From Xanthomonas pisi DSM 18956 (GTDB lineage Bacteria; Pseudomonadota; Gammaproteobacteria; Xanthomonadales; Xanthomonadaceae), in assembly GCF_001010415.1 (NCBI RefSeq), contig NZ_JPLE01000035.1:26107-90106 (forward strand): a DNA stretch of 64,000 nt. The letters run 5' to 3'. The position numbers and the translations under genes were made by a program. Below the pieces are notes generated by a model that was given only the letters and a program-made list of their open reading frames with translations, did no database searches and was not told the DNA's origin. This document shows, one piece after another, positions 40,756 to 50,640 of this stretch. Position 1 is the first letter of the stretch. Each line of letters begins with the position of its first letter.

Positions 40756-41340
40756 TCAGCCTTCCACACCCACAGCGGTATCGCCGCCGAGTGCACCCAT
40801 GAACTGGCGGTAGTGACGTAGTTCGTCGATGGAATCGCGCACATCGCTCAATGCGGTGTGCGCCGAGCTCTTGGCAAAACCATTTGCCACCGTCGGCGCC
40901 CAGCGGCGCGCCAGCTCCTTGATGGTGGACACGTCGAGATTGCGGTAGTGGAAATAACGCTCCAGGCGCGACATCTGGCGATGCAGGAAGCGGCGGTCCT
41001 GGCAGATCGAGTTGCCGCACATCGGCGAGGCGCCGGCGCGGATCCACTCGCCCAGAAACGCCACCGTCTGCGCTTCGGCCTGTGCATGGGTGACCTGGCT
41101 GTCGAGCACGCGTTGCCACAGGCCCGAGCGACGGTGCTGGTTGCGGTTCCACTCGTCCATCGCTTCCAGGGTGGCCAGCGGGTGGGCGATGGCCAGTTCC
41201 GGCCCTTCGGCAAGCACGTTCAACTGCGCATCGGTCACGATGGTGGCGATCTCGATGATCGAATCGCGATCGGTATCCAGGCCGGTCATTTCCAGATCGA
41301 TCCAGATCAGTCGGTCGTTGCCCGCAACGTTGTCTGCCAT
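40756..41340 (-). CDS. orn: Oligoribonuclease
   Basis: This 194-residue DEDDh exoribonuclease degrades 2-5-nt RNA and pGpG from c-di-GMP turnover. Catalytic residues are visible: Asp15 and Glu17 in I-D-L-E-M-T-G, an Asp in C-Q-D-R-R-F-L and the H-x-x-x-x-D pair in [10 protein letters not shown]. Length equals the E. coli enzyme plus a short Gly-rich tail. It is the last leftward gene before the convergent mscS terminator, with tadA and mntR upstream on the same strand. Confidence 0.96.
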   Translation of the reverse strand: MADNVAGNDRLIWIDLEMTGLDTDRDSIIEIATIVTDAQLNVLAEGPELAIAHPLATLEAMDEWNRNQHRRSGLWQRVLDSQVTHAQAEAQTVAFLGEWIRAGASPMCGNSICQDRRFLHRQMSRLERYFHYRNLDVSTIKELARRWAPTVANGFAKSSAHTALSDVRDSIDELRHYRQFMGALGGDTAVGVEG

Positions 41341-41411
41341 ATCACCGTCCTGTGGAGGCCGTTGCCGGCCGGGGTACTGAAAGGGCGCGCATCATACCGC
41401 GGCCGTGCCGC

Positions 41412-41927
41412 TCAGGGCACGAGCGGCGGCTTGCCACGCTTGGCGCGAAAATAATTGGTCAGCCGCAGGCTTGCCTCTGCCGCCAGCACGCCGCCCGCCA
41501 CCTGCACGCGATGGTTGTGACGCGGGTAGGCCAACAGGTCGAACACACTGCCGCAGGCGCCGGTCTTGGGGTCGCTGGCGGCGAACACCACGCGGGCGAT
41601 GCGCGCATGGATCATGGCCATGGCGCACATCGCGCACGGCTCCAGCGTGACGTAGAGCGTGCAGCCGATCAGGCGGTGATTGGCCAGGCGGCGCCCGCCT
41701 TCGCGCATGGCCATGATCTCGGCATGCGCGCTGGGGTCGTGGCTGGCGATGTTGTAGTTCCAGCCCTCGCCCAGCACGTTGCCATCGGTGTCGATCAGCA
41801 CCGCCCCGACCGGGATTTCGTCATAGTCGCGTTCGGCACGCTCGGCCAGCTGCAGGGCGTGCTGCATCCAGTGCGTATCGATGGCCGCCTGCGACGTATC
41901 GACCAGCGGTGCGGCCGGCGCACTCAC
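41412..41927 (-). CDS. tadA: tRNA-specific adenosine deaminase TadA
   Basis: This 171-residue zinc deaminase converts A34 to inosine in tRNA-Arg(ACG). Zinc and proton-shuttle motifs are H68-A69-E70 and P97-C98-A99-M100-C101. The start is a GTG whose last two bases lie in the TGA stop of mntR (GTGA), so the two are coupled. An ATG 20 codons inside (M-Q-H-A-L) would still keep the catalytic domain. Confidence 0.93.
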   Translation of the reverse strand: MSAPAAPLVDTSQAAIDTHWMQHALQLAERAERDYDEIPVGAVLIDTDGNVLGEGWNYNIASHDPSAHAEIMAMREGGRRLANHRLIGCTLYVTLEPCAMCAMAMIHARIARVVFAASDPKTGACGSVFDLLAYPRHNHRVQVAGGVLAAEASLRLTNYFRAKRGKPPLVP

Positions 41928-42418
41928 GTGGCCGGACCGCCCTGGCGATCGAGAAACGCGGCGAACGCGGCAACGGTGGCCTCGCTGACATGGTGTTCGA
42001 TGCCTTCCGCATCGCGACGGGCGGTGGCTTCGTCGATGCCCAGTGCGAGCAGGAAGCGCTCGACGATCTGATGCCGCTGGCGGCTGGAGGCTGCCAATGC
42101 CTCGCCGGCGGGGGTCAGGAACACGCCGCGGTACGGGCGCTGTACCACCCAGCCGTCGCGGACCAGGCGCTTGAGCATCTTGGCCACGGTGGGCTGCGCC
42201 ACGCCCAGGCGCGCGGCGATATCGACCTGACGGGCCTCGCCGCCGTCGACCAATAGATCGGAGATCAGCTCCACATAGTCCTCGACCAGCTCGGCGCGGC
42301 GCGCTTCGCGCACCTGGCGGAAGCTCTCCATATGCACCTGCGCATCGATCAGGGACGGCGCAGCCGCCGCCAGCTTTTCGCTCTTGCCCACCCGCATCCT
42401 CGTCGTCGCGTCCGGCAT
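41924..42418 (-). CDS. mntR: Manganese-responsive regulator MntR (DtxR family)
   Basis: This 164-residue regulator has a winged-helix DNA-binding half with [12 protein letters not shown] and [14 protein letters not shown]. The metal/dimer half has H-Q-I-V-E-R-F and [11 protein letters not shown], close to E. coli MntR. It represses mntH when Mn2+ is replete. The ATG at 42418 fits the E. coli length; an earlier ATG at 42475 would add 19 residues. It is divergent from mntH with the operator between them. Confidence 0.95.
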   Translation of the reverse strand: MPDATTRMRVGKSEKLAAAAPSLIDAQVHMESFRQVREARRAELVEDYVELISDLLVDGGEARQVDIAARLGVAQPTVAKMLKRLVRDGWVVQRPYRGVFLTPAGEALAASSRQRHQIVERFLLALGIDEATARRDAEGIEHHVSEATVAAFAAFLDRQGGPAT

Positions 42419-42486
42419 CGGTGCCGGGTGCGTAGTGTGAAGCACGCGGCCGATCAATACGATTGAGTTTGCCAATGCTCAACAGC

Positions 42487-42502
42487 ATAGCACTTGCTAT
42501 AT
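42487..42502. promoter_or_regulatory. MntR operator between mntR and mntH
   Basis: ATAGCA-CT-TGCTAT is a perfect inverted repeat (42488-42501) inside CATAGCACTTGCTATA. It closely matches the MntR box of enterobacteria, whose half-sites carry CATAGCA/TGCTATG. It lies 34 bases upstream of the mntH ATG and 68 from mntR. Confidence 0.8.
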
Positions 42503-42535
42503 CATCCCTACGACCGCCCTCGCCCCCTGCCCTGC

Positions 42536-43870
42536 ATGTCCGCCGACATCCTTCCCCCCGCACGTTCGTCCGCCTCCAGCAACGGCGGGTTGGGCGACCA
42601 TCACGGCAGTGTGGCCGTGCCCAGGAACGGCCATTGGTGGTTCCGTCTGCTCGCATTTCTGGGCCCCGGCTACATGGTGTCGGTGGGTTACATGGATCCG
42701 GGCAACTGGGCGACCGATCTGGCCGGCGGCTCGCAGTTCGGCTATCTGTTGCTGTCGGTGATCCTGCTGTCCAATGTCATGGCGATCGTGTTGCAGAGCC
42801 TGTCGGCGCGGTTGGGCATCGCCACCGGGCTGGATCTGGCGCAGGCCTGCCGCGCGCGCTACCCGCGTGGCGTGAACCTGGCGCTCTGGGTGCTGTGCGA
42901 GCTGGCGATCATCGCCTGCGATCTTGCCGAAGTGATCGGCACCGCGATCGCGTTGAAGCTGTTGTTCGGTATTCCGCTCACCGTGGGCGCGATCATCACT
43001 GCGATCGATGTGGTGCTGGTGCTGTTGCTGATGAATCGCGGCTTCCGTGCACTGGAAGCGTTTGTGATGGCGTTGCTGCTGATCATCTTCGTGTGCTTCG
43101 GCATCCAGATCGCACTGGCGGCACCGCCGATCGCGGCAGTGCTGGGCGGCTTCATTCCGCGTGCGCAGGTGGTCACCGATCCGCAGGCGCTGTATCTGGC
43201 CATCGGCATCATCGGCGCCACCGTGATGCCGCATAACCTGTATTTGCATTCGTCGATCGTGCAGACGCGCGCCTATCCGCGCACCGACGACGGACGTCGC
43301 TCGGCGCTGCGCTGGGCGGTGACCGACAGCACCGTGGCGCTGATGTTCGCGTTGTTCATCAACGCGTCGATCCTGATTCTGGCCGCAGCGGTGTTCCATG
43401 CGCAGGGCCGCACCGATGTGCAGGAGATCGAACAGGCGCATGCCCTGCTCGCGCCGATGCTGGGCGTGGGGCTGGCCTCGACGTTGTTTGCGGTCGCCCT
43501 GCTCGCCTCCGGCGTCAACTCGACGGTCACCGCGACGTTGGCCGGACAGATCGTGATGGAAGGCTTTTTGCAATTGCGCTTGCCGCCGTGGGTGCGCCGC
43601 TTGCTCACCCGCGGCATCGCCATCGTGCCGGTGGTGGTGGTGACCTGGTTGTACGGCGAGGCCGGCACTGCGCGGCTGTTGGTGTTGAGCCAGGTCGTGC
43701 TGTCGATGCAATTGCCGTTTGCGGTGATCCCGCTGGTGCGCTTTGTCTCGGACCGAACCCTGATGGGCAAGCTGGTGGCCCCGGCCTGGCTGGTACGCAT
43801 GGCCTGGGTGATTGCAGCAGTGATCGTTGTCTTGAACGGCAAGCTGCTGTGGGACACCGCGCTGCACTGA
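42536..43870 (+). CDS. mntH: Nramp-type Mn2+/Fe2+ transporter MntH
   Basis: This 444-residue Nramp importer has eleven hydrophobic spans. Helix 1 carries the metal-binding D-P-G-N-W at 54-58 and helix 6 the M-P-H-N-L-Y-L-H motif. It imports divalent Mn2+ with protons and supports oxidative-stress resistance. The ATG at 42536 gives a short, polar N-terminus; a TTG further upstream would overlap the operator and is rejected. Expression should be set by MntR through the box at 42487. Confidence 0.95.
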   Translation: MSADILPPARSSASSNGGLGDHHGSVAVPRNGHWWFRLLAFLGPGYMVSVGYMDPGNWATDLAGGSQFGYLLLSVILLSNVMAIVLQSLSARLGIATGLDLAQACRARYPRGVNLALWVLCELAIIACDLAEVIGTAIALKLLFGIPLTVGAIITAIDVVLVLLLMNRGFRALEAFVMALLLIIFVCFGIQIALAAPPIAAVLGGFIPRAQVVTDPQALYLAIGIIGATVMPHNLYLHSSIVQTRAYPRTDDGRRSALRWAVTDSTVALMFALFINASILILAAAVFHAQGRTDVQEIEQAHALLAPMLGVGLASTLFAVALLASGVNSTVTATLAGQIVMEGFLQLRLPPWVRRLLTRGIAIVPVVVVTWLYGEAGTARLLVLSQVVLSMQLPFAVIPLVRFVSDRTLMGKLVAPAWLVRMAWVIAAVIVVLNGKLLWDTALH

Positions 43871-44225
43871 GTGACGGGCACAACCGGCGTGGTCGATGCG
43901 ATACGGCATCGGCGCGCGCTGCGGAACCAGGCAGCGATGCACGGAGGGGCTTTGATCGGCGCTGCATTGCGTTCGTGCGACGTGGATGCCTGGACGATCC
44001 ACAACCGCGCATCGACTGCAGCGAACGAGCTGATCCGCAACACTGGGGATAACCGCTGTAGAGCGCACGCAGATGCAATCTGCGCTGCAACGCAGGCGGT
44101 CTACTGCCCGCATGCACCGGCACGCCCGTGGCCTGCGTCGCACTGCGTGGCGCAGGCCCATGCAAGCACGATGCGCTCGCATCGTGCCATCGCCGGGCTG
44201 CATGCCCCTCGCCCCAGGAGTGTTT
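43871..44225. other. Intergenic region between mntH and the Tat hydrolase
   Basis: I find no credible gene in these 355 bases. AGGAG immediately before the hydrolase ATG is the only clear signal. No terminator with a T-run is visible after mntH. Confidence 0.5.
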
Positions 44226-45218
44226 ATGGATCCGTTCGAGGCGCATCCGGCCGACGCCGGACGCCGCAGCTTTCTCATCACCGGCACGGTCGCCGTGGCA
44301 GCGTTGTCGCTACCCGCGTTCGCCACTGCCGCACCTCCCGCACGCGCCCCCGCCGCCACCTCACCCCACTCGTCCACTCACGGAGTCAACCCGATGTCCA
44401 ATTTCGTCAAACGCCCCGACGGCGCCAACATCTTCTACAAGGATTGGGGCAAGGGCCAGCCGGTCGTCTTCGCACATGGCTGGCCGCTCAGCGGCGATGC
44501 CTGGGACCCGCAAATGCTGTTCATGGGCCAGCACGGCTACCGCGTGATCGCACACGATCGCCGCAGCCATGGCCGCTCGTCGCAGACCTGGGATGGTAAC
44601 GACATGGACACCTATGCGGACGATCTGGCTGCAGTGATCGACGCACTGGACCTGAAGGACGCGATCCTGGTCGGCCATTCCACCGGCGGTGGCGAAGTGG
44701 CCCATTACGTCGGCCGCCATGGCAGCAAGCGCGTGGCCAAGGTGGTATTGGTCGGTGCAGTGCCGCCGCAGATGGTCAAGAGCCCAACCAATCCGGGCGG
44801 CCTGCCGATGAGCGTGTTCGACGGCATCCGCGATGGCGTTGCCAAGGACCGTTCGCAGTTCTATCAGGACCTGACCACGCCGTTCTTCGGTGCCAACCGT
44901 GACGGCAACACCGTCACCCAGGGCATGCGCGATGCGTTCTGGCTGCAGGGCATGCTGGGCGGCCACAAGGGGCAGTACGACTGCATCAAGGAATTCTCCG
45001 AGGTCGATTACACCGCCGACCTGAAGAAGATCGACGTGCCGGCGCTGGTGGTGCATGGCGACGACGACCAGATCGTGCCGATCGATGCATCGGGCAAGTT
45101 GTCGGCCAAGATCATCAGCAACGCCGAACTGAAGATCTACGCTGGCGCGCCGCACGGGTTGACCATCACCCATGCCGATCAGTTCAACAAGGATCTGCTG
45201 GCCTTCGCCAAGCGCTGA
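44226..45218 (+). CDS. Tat-exported alpha/beta hydrolase (chloroperoxidase-like)
   Basis: This 330-residue protein has a twin-arginine leader ([17 protein letters not shown], likely cleaved near A-T-A) in front of a typical non-heme chloroperoxidase/esterase domain. The catalytic set is Ser in G-H-S-T-G-G-G-E, Asp in G-D-D-D-Q-I-V-P and His in G-A-P-H-G-L. AGGAG precedes the ATG at 44226. A second start at 44394, with CGGAG upstream, would yield the bare 274-residue cytosolic enzyme. The natural substrate is unknown. Confidence 0.88.
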   Translation: MDPFEAHPADAGRRSFLITGTVAVAALSLPAFATAAPPARAPAATSPHSSTHGVNPMSNFVKRPDGANIFYKDWGKGQPVVFAHGWPLSGDAWDPQMLFMGQHGYRVIAHDRRSHGRSSQTWDGNDMDTYADDLAAVIDALDLKDAILVGHSTGGGEVAHYVGRHGSKRVAKVVLVGAVPPQMVKSPTNPGGLPMSVFDGIRDGVAKDRSQFYQDLTTPFFGANRDGNTVTQGMRDAFWLQGMLGGHKGQYDCIKEFSEVDYTADLKKIDVPALVVHGDDDQIVPIDASGKLSAKIISNAELKIYAGAPHGLTITHADQFNKDLLAFAKR

Positions 45219-45241
45219 TTCTTGCTTCACTGCCTAAGACA

Positions 45242-45274
45242 AAGGCCGGCTCGTGAGAGCCGGCCTTTTGTTTT
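45242..45274 (+). terminator. Rho-independent terminator after the hydrolase
   Basis: AAGGCCGGCTC / GAGCCGGCCTT, an 11-bp stem with GTGA loop, then TTGTTTT. It lies 23 bases past the stop. Confidence 0.93.
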
Positions 45275-45880
45275 GGTGCGCGTTGCTTTGCTGCGCGCAG
45301 ATCCGTTGTGATCGGGCTGGCTGTCTCAGCGTCGACAGGCCTGTTGCCAGTGGCGCCCCAATGCGCCTCCTGCAGGCGAGCTTGGACCCACGCCGTGCTC
45401 GCAAGGATGCCGAACCAGCAAGCGGGATGGCGACGGTGCACCTTCGCAGCGTGGTCGCAACACCGCGCAACGGACCAGCTTCAGGCATGGATCGGCCAGC
45501 CACCGGTGAGCGCAGCAGCCAGTGCCCGCAAGAAGCCGCCATGCAGCACGACCACCGGCAACGCGACGCTCAGCTAAGGCAGTGCCGGCAATGGCAGGTC
45601 AGGCAGTCGCAGCCAATGTCGATCGGCAGCGCAAGCAATACGCCGAGCGGTGAAGGACACGTGCGCTGCCCTGGCTAACCGTGCGGCCGATCGGGCCGCT
45701 GCCAGCAAGCAGGTTGCGCCCCGTCCGTTGGGCCAGCAGGCGCTCCAGCATTGCGTTCGCTCAGGTCATTGCCAGCGCCGGCAACCGGCCTCACGCGCGG
45801 CAGGCGTGGCCGACCTGGCAGCAGAAAGCGACATCCATTTCAGCACCGGGCCGATCGGGAGCGTCGCGCTGATGAAGTTC
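45275..45880. other. Gene-free interval before the MFS gene
   Basis: About 600 bases lie between the hydrolase terminator and the end of the convergent MFS gene. Open frames on both strands lack starts with ribosome sites and show no recognisable domain, so I assign none. No repeat or RNA structure stood out. Confidence 0.5.
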
Positions 45881-47509
45881 TCAGATATCGGCATGCGCAT
45901 GCGGCGGCACCGCCACACCGCCGCCACCGACGAAATGGCGGACCACCGGCGCGCGCTCGCCTTGATGCAGGGCACGGATCTGCTCCTGCAGCTGGCGGTC
46001 GTCGCCGGTGACGCGCTCGTGCTGGCGCAGATGTTCCAGCCACGAGGCGACGATGAAGTATTCCAGTTGCACGCCGGGTGTTGCCGCGTCTTCGGCGATA
46101 CCCCAGACCACCGCACCATCACGACGCCGCGCGTTGCCCAGTTGCGTCATCAGCTGCAGGAAGGTCACGCGCGCGTCGGCAGCGATGCGGTATTCGACCG
46201 TCACCAGCACCGGGCCGCGATCGTGTTCGACCGCATCCGACTGCGCCGGCACGGGCCAATGCCCGCCGGGGACGAGATCCAGCTGTTCGGTGCCGGCAAT
46301 GCGTGCGCGCTTGACCAGCAGCGCCGCGATCACCGCGCCAACGGCGGCAATCTGCAGGGCGGTCGCGATCGAGGTGCGCTGCGCCAACGCGCCCCAGACC
46401 AGCGAGCCGGCCGCCATACCCGCGGAAAACACCACGATGTACAGCGACAATGCGCGTGCGCGCACCCAGGCAGGCACCGCCGTTTGCGCGGCGATCTGCA
46501 AGGACGACAGCACGGTGATCCAGGCCAGGCCGTTGACCACCATCACCACGCACAGCACGCCGATCTGACGCGACAATGCCAGCCCCAGCAACGAGGCGGC
46601 GCACACGAGGGTGGCCACGAACACCAGCAGGTCGCGGTCGTAGCGCGCACGCAGGCGTGGCAACAGCAACGCCCCACTGATCGCACCGATGCCGATGCAG
46701 CCAAGCAAGATGCCGTAGCTGCCGGCACCCAACTGCATGTCGCGACGGACCACCAACGGCAGCAAAGCGGTCAACGCGCTGGCGAACAGGAAGAACCCGG
46801 CGGCCTTGATCAGTACCGCCTGCAAGCGCCCGGCGCGTGCCGCGTAGCGCAGACCGGCACGCAGGCCCGCGCCGAAGCTCTCCGGCGGCAATGCGGAGAC
46901 ATGCGCATCGCGACGCCAACGCCACAACACCAGCAGCATCAGACCGAAGGTCACGCCATTGAGCAAGAATGCCCACGGCGGCCCGAATTGCGCCACGATC
47001 AAACCGCCAACCGCCGGGCCGATCGAGCGGGCGATGTTCATGCCGATCGAATTGAGCGCCACCGCCGAGGCCAGCATCGGCCGCGGCACCAGTTCCGACA
47101 CGATTGCCGCCTGCGCAGGCATCGCCATTGCCGCGCCCATGCCCATCGCAAAGGTCAATGCCACCAGTACCCACGGGGTGAGCAATTGCAGATGCGATAG
47201 CAAGGCCAAGGCTGCGGCCACCAGCAACATCCAGCCCTGGGTGAGCATCAGGTAGCGGCGGCGGTCGACGATGTCGGCCAGCGTGCCGGCCACCAGTGCG
47301 AACAGCACCACCGGCAAGGTGGTGGCCGACTGCACCGCCGCCACCATCAACGGCGAACCCGTCTGTTCGGCCATCACCCAGGACGCGGCGACATCGTTGA
47401 TCCAGGTGCCGATGTTGCTGCCTAGGATGGCCAGCCATAAGGCACGAAAGATCGGCTCGCGCAGCGGCGCCCAGGCACCGCTATCGGCGGGTGCGGCAGA
47501 AGAAGTCAT
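45881..47509 (-). CDS. MFS transporter (MFS_3/EntS-like) with C-terminal monooxygenase-like domain
   Basis: This is a 542-residue protein. The first about 400 residues form a 12-helix MFS carrier with the motif-A-like loop G-T-L-A-D-I-V-D-R-R-R-Y, related to enterobactin exporters. The last about 120 residues are soluble and start near V-L-V-T-V-E-Y-R-I; they resemble the small antibiotic-biosynthesis-monooxygenase (dimeric alpha+beta barrel) fold, which is part of some MFS_3 proteins. Substrate may be a siderophore or another secondary metabolite, but no biosynthetic genes are nearby. It ends in a Gly/His-rich tail. Confidence 0.85.
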   Translation of the reverse strand: MTSSAAPADSGAWAPLREPIFRALWLAILGSNIGTWINDVAASWVMAEQTGSPLMVAAVQSATTLPVVLFALVAGTLADIVDRRRYLMLTQGWMLLVAAALALLSHLQLLTPWVLVALTFAMGMGAAMAMPAQAAIVSELVPRPMLASAVALNSIGMNIARSIGPAVGGLIVAQFGPPWAFLLNGVTFGLMLLVLWRWRRDAHVSALPPESFGAGLRAGLRYAARAGRLQAVLIKAAGFFLFASALTALLPLVVRRDMQLGAGSYGILLGCIGIGAISGALLLPRLRARYDRDLLVFVATLVCAASLLGLALSRQIGVLCVVMVVNGLAWITVLSSLQIAAQTAVPAWVRARALSLYIVVFSAGMAAGSLVWGALAQRTSIATALQIAAVGAVIAALLVKRARIAGTEQLDLVPGGHWPVPAQSDAVEHDRGPVLVTVEYRIAADARVTFLQLMTQLGNARRRDGAVVWGIAEDAATPGVQLEYFIVASWLEHLRQHERVTGDDRQLQEQIRALHQGERAPVVRHFVGGGGVAVPPHAHADI

Positions 47510-47594
47510 CGCGGCAAGGCTCCAGTGGACGGGGTGAAACAAACAAGGTGACGGGCCAGGATGCGCCGGCAGGCGCATCGCTGTAGTGCCGATC

Positions 47595-49553
47595 TCAGAA
47601 CGCGAAACACGCGCAACCCAATGCGCCCCAGAAGCCGCGCAGATCATCGCTGGGCGCGGCATGCTGCGCTGCATGTCCATGCGGTCCGTGCGCGCGACAG
47701 CCATGGCCATGCGTGTGCGTGGCGCTGGCAAGCCCGCTGACCGCACCACCCACGTGATAGCCGCCGAACCGGTTGACCGGCGACCAGTCCGGCATCGCCG
47801 GCGGCAAGGTGGGCGCCAGTGCGGCGAAGTCGCCGTCGCCATGGACGACGCGCCCACCCAGCACGGTCAGCACGCTGGTGATGTCGGCAATGGCGGCATC
47901 GTCGACGCGGAAGTAATCGTCGGACAACACGATGAAATCGGCCAGTTGCCCCGCCGCCAGCGTGCCCTTGTGGCCCTCGTCGCCGGAGAACCACGCGCTG
48001 CCCTGCGTCCATAGCCGCAACGCCTGCTCACGGTCGAGCAGGTTCTCTTCCCCGTACAACGCCAGACCGCCCACCGTACGTCCGGTGACCAGCCACGACA
48101 GCGCCACCCACGGGTTGTAACTGGCCACGCGCGTCGCATCGGTGCCGGCGCCCACCGGCACGCCGGCGGCCAACATGCGGCGCACCGGTGGCGTGTGCCG
48201 CGCAGCCTGTACGCCGTAGCGCTCGACAAACGCTTCGCCCTGATACGCCATGCGGTGCTGCACGGCGATACCGCCGTTCAAGGTGCGAATGCGGTCGATA
48301 TTGCGTGGCGTGATGGTTTCGGCGTGATCGACGAACCAATGCAGGCCATCGAACGGAATGTCGGCATTGACCTTTTCGTACACATCGAGAATGCGTCCGA
48401 TGCTTTCGTCGTAGGTGGCATGGATACGGAATGGCCAACGCTTTTCGACCAGCAACCGCACCACCTGCTCCAGCTCGGGCTCCAGTTCCGGCGGCAGCTC
48501 CGGGCGCGGCTCGCTGAACTGCTCGAAATCCGCCGCCGAAAACACCAGCATTTCGCCGGCGCCGTTGTGCCGCAGCAGATCGTCGCCCTTGCGCACCGGC
48601 AGCATCTCGGTCCAGCCGCGGAAGTCGTCGACTTCCTTGCCCTTGTTCTGGGTGAACAGGTTGTAGGCGATGCGCACGCTCAACTGGTCGGCCGCGTGCA
48701 ACTGTTCGATGACCTGGTAGTCCTCCGGATAATTCTGGAAACCGCCGCCGGCATCGATCACCGAGGTGATCCCCAGCCGGTTGAGTTCGCGCATGAAATG
48801 GCGTGTGGAATTGGCCTGATACTCCAACGGCAGTCGCGGGCCCTTGGCCAGGCTGGCGTAGAGAATCAGGGCATTTGGCTTGGCCAGCAGCAAGCCGGTG
48901 GGGTTGCCCAGCTTGTCGCGCTCGATGCGTCCGCCTGGCGGATCCGGCGTGGTCTTGTCGTAGCCGCAAGCGCGCAAGGCCGCGCGGTTCAGCAGGGCGC
49001 GGTCGTACAGATGCAGCAAAAATACCGGTGTCTCCGGTGCGATGGCATTGATCTCGTCCAGGGTCGGCAAGCGCTTTTCGACGAACTGATGCGCGGTGAA
49101 TCCGCCGACCACACGCACCCATTGCGGCGCTGGGGTGCGGTCGACCTGCGCCTTCAACATCGCCATCGCATCGGCAAGCGAGCGCACGCCATCCCAGCGC
49201 AGCTCCAGGTTGTAGTTGAGCCCGCCGCGAATCAGATGGGTGTGGCTGTCATTGAGGCCGGGCAACAGGCGTCGGCCTTGCGCATCGATGCTGCGGGCGC
49301 CAGCTGCCAGCGCCATGATCTGCGCCTCGTCGCCCACCGCCACGATGCGTCCATCGGCCACTGCAATGGCGGTGGCGCTGGGCTGACGTGGATCGAGGGT
49401 GGTGATGCGTGCGTTGCGAACGACAAGATCGACCATCGGAGACTTCCCTGAAGCAGACGAAGCGCCGGGCAAGGCGCCCAACGCAAGACCGGCAGCGGCG
49501 CCCTGCATCCACAGGCGCCGCCCGGCATCGTGATCATTCGGTAAGCCGCTCAT
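47595..49553 (-). CDS. Tat-exported amidohydrolase (YtcJ-like)
   Basis: This 652-residue amidohydrolase-3 protein has the metal motif D-S-H-T-H after L-L-P-G-L-N, a further ligand His in V-D-H-A-E-T and an Asp in G-A-G-T-D-A-T. The N-terminus A-G-R-R-L-W-M-Q-G followed by an Ala/Gly/Leu helix is a twin-arginine leader, so it acts in the periplasm. A His/Gly-rich segment (H-T-H-G-H-G, H-G-P-H-G-H) sits near the C-terminus and could bind metal. It is the last gene of the araC-isochorismatase-doxX-amidohydrolase operon and overlaps doxX by ATGA. Confidence 0.88.
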   Translation of the reverse strand: MSGLPNDHDAGRRLWMQGAAAGLALGALPGASSASGKSPMVDLVVRNARITTLDPRQPSATAIAVADGRIVAVGDEAQIMALAAGARSIDAQGRRLLPGLNDSHTHLIRGGLNYNLELRWDGVRSLADAMAMLKAQVDRTPAPQWVRVVGGFTAHQFVEKRLPTLDEINAIAPETPVFLLHLYDRALLNRAALRACGYDKTTPDPPGGRIERDKLGNPTGLLLAKPNALILYASLAKGPRLPLEYQANSTRHFMRELNRLGITSVIDAGGGFQNYPEDYQVIEQLHAADQLSVRIAYNLFTQNKGKEVDDFRGWTEMLPVRKGDDLLRHNGAGEMLVFSAADFEQFSEPRPELPPELEPELEQVVRLLVEKRWPFRIHATYDESIGRILDVYEKVNADIPFDGLHWFVDHAETITPRNIDRIRTLNGGIAVQHRMAYQGEAFVERYGVQAARHTPPVRRMLAAGVPVGAGTDATRVASYNPWVALSWLVTGRTVGGLALYGEENLLDREQALRLWTQGSAWFSGDEGHKGTLAAGQLADFIVLSDDYFRVDDAAIADITSVLTVLGGRVVHGDGDFAALAPTLPPAMPDWSPVNRFGGYHVGGAVSGLASATHTHGHGCRAHGPHGHAAQHAAPSDDLRGFWGALGCACFAF

Positions 49554-49987
49554 GCCGCACCACGCCTGCGCAGCCCATCCAGCGACCATGCGCCACCGCC
49601 AGCGGCAACCAGCCCCAGCAACACCAGCAGCCACATCAGCGGGTATTCCATCCCGCCGTGCATCCAGAACCAGCCCTTGGGCACGGCCACCACGACGGTG
49701 GTGGCGATGAACACCGCCGCCAGCGCTGCACTGACGCGCGTCCACAGCCCCAGTAACACCGCCAGCCCCGAGAGCGTCTGCACCAAGGCCAGCAGCAACG
49801 GCAACGGTTGCGCAGACGGAAAGCCGAATTGCTGTAATTCAGCGGCAAATCCAGCCAGTCCCGGTCCACCAAACCATCCCGGCAACTTGCCCAGGCCATG
49901 CGGTAGCAGGAACCCGCCGCCGGCGATGCGCAGCATCAGCAATGCCGCTGCAAGGCCGGCGTTGCCGCGTGGTGCCGATGCGTTCAA
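49550..49987 (-). CDS. DoxX-family membrane protein
   Basis: This 145-residue protein has four hydrophobic spans and the DoxX features L-M-L-R-I-A-G-G-G-F-L-L-P-H-G and G-L-A-V-L-L-G-L-W-T-R. DoxX proteins are membrane partners of various redox enzymes. The start is a TTG that overlaps the isochorismatase stop (TTGA), and the end overlaps the amidohydrolase start. Tight coupling implies that it acts with these enzymes. Confidence 0.87.
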   Translation of the reverse strand: MNASAPRGNAGLAAALLMLRIAGGGFLLPHGLGKLPGWFGGPGLAGFAAELQQFGFPSAQPLPLLLALVQTLSGLAVLLGLWTRVSAALAAVFIATTVVVAVPKGWFWMHGGMEYPLMWLLVLLGLVAAGGGAWSLDGLRRRGAA

Positions 49988-50640
49988 TGCCCGCCTTCCT
50001 GCGCGCCGAACATGGTCTTGGCGTACTGAATGCCGATGCCGTAGCCGCCCGCATGCGCACGCGCGATGCCGGTGGTGAGGTCGTAGGTGTCGCTGCGTGC
50101 CCAGTCGCGCTGCAGTTCCAGCAGGTACTGCACGCTGGTGATGGGCGCGGCGCCGGCCTGCACCATCCGCGTCACCGCGCGCTCGTGCGCTTCGTCGCTG
50201 ACATCGCCGCAGGCATCGGTGATGACGTAGACCTCGAACCCCTGCTCGATCGCCGACAGCGTCGGGCCGACGATGCAGACGCTGGTCCACAGCCCAGCAA
50301 TCACCAGACGCTGCTTGCCGATGGCGTTGACGCGATCGATCACACCCTGGTCTTCCCAGGCATTCATGCTGGTGCGATCGAACACCGGTTCGCCGGCAAA
50401 GATCTCCGGCAGCTCGGGAAACAGCGGGCCGGAGAACGACTTCTCTGCAACGGTGGTCAAGATCACCGGCACCTTGAAGCCTTTGGCGCCCTTGGCAATC
50501 AGCGACACGTTGTTGCGCAGCGCCGAGATGTCGATGGTATGCGTGGCGAACGCCATCTGCGATTGATGGTCGATCAGGATCAGCGCGTGATCGCCGGGCG
50601 ACAACAGGGACTTACCGGGGACGGCGGTGGCGGTGGTCAT
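49984..50640 (-). CDS. Isochorismatase-family hydrolase (YcaC-like)
   Basis: This 218-residue cysteine hydrolase has the triad contexts Asp24 in L-I-L-I-D-H-Q, a Lys in V-A-E-K-S-F-S, and a Cys in W-T-S-V-C-I-V-G. Similarity to YcaC suggests an amide or hydantoin-type substrate, not isochorismate. Coupling to a periplasmic amidohydrolase, DoxX and an AraC regulator points to a small catabolic or detoxification pathway. It overlaps both flanking genes by four bases. Confidence 0.88.
   Translation of the reverse strand: MTTATAVPGKSLLSPGDHALILIDHQSQMAFATHTIDISALRNNVSLIAKGAKGFKVPVILTTVAEKSFSGPLFPELPEIFAGEPVFDRTSMNAWEDQGVIDRVNAIGKQRLVIAGLWTSVCIVGPTLSAIEQGFEVYVITDACGDVSDEAHERAVTRMVQAGAAPITSVQYLLELQRDWARSDTYDLTTGIARAHAGGYGIGIQYAKTMFGAQEGGH

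Noticed and set aside
42497..44377. Long minus-strand frame opposite mntH
   Set aside because: The mntH reading frame is certain and the antisense frame has low-complexity Gln/His/Arg composition.
45275..45880. Small genes in the gap after the hydrolase terminator
   Set aside because: Frames on both strands lack ribosome sites, plausible composition and family resemblance.
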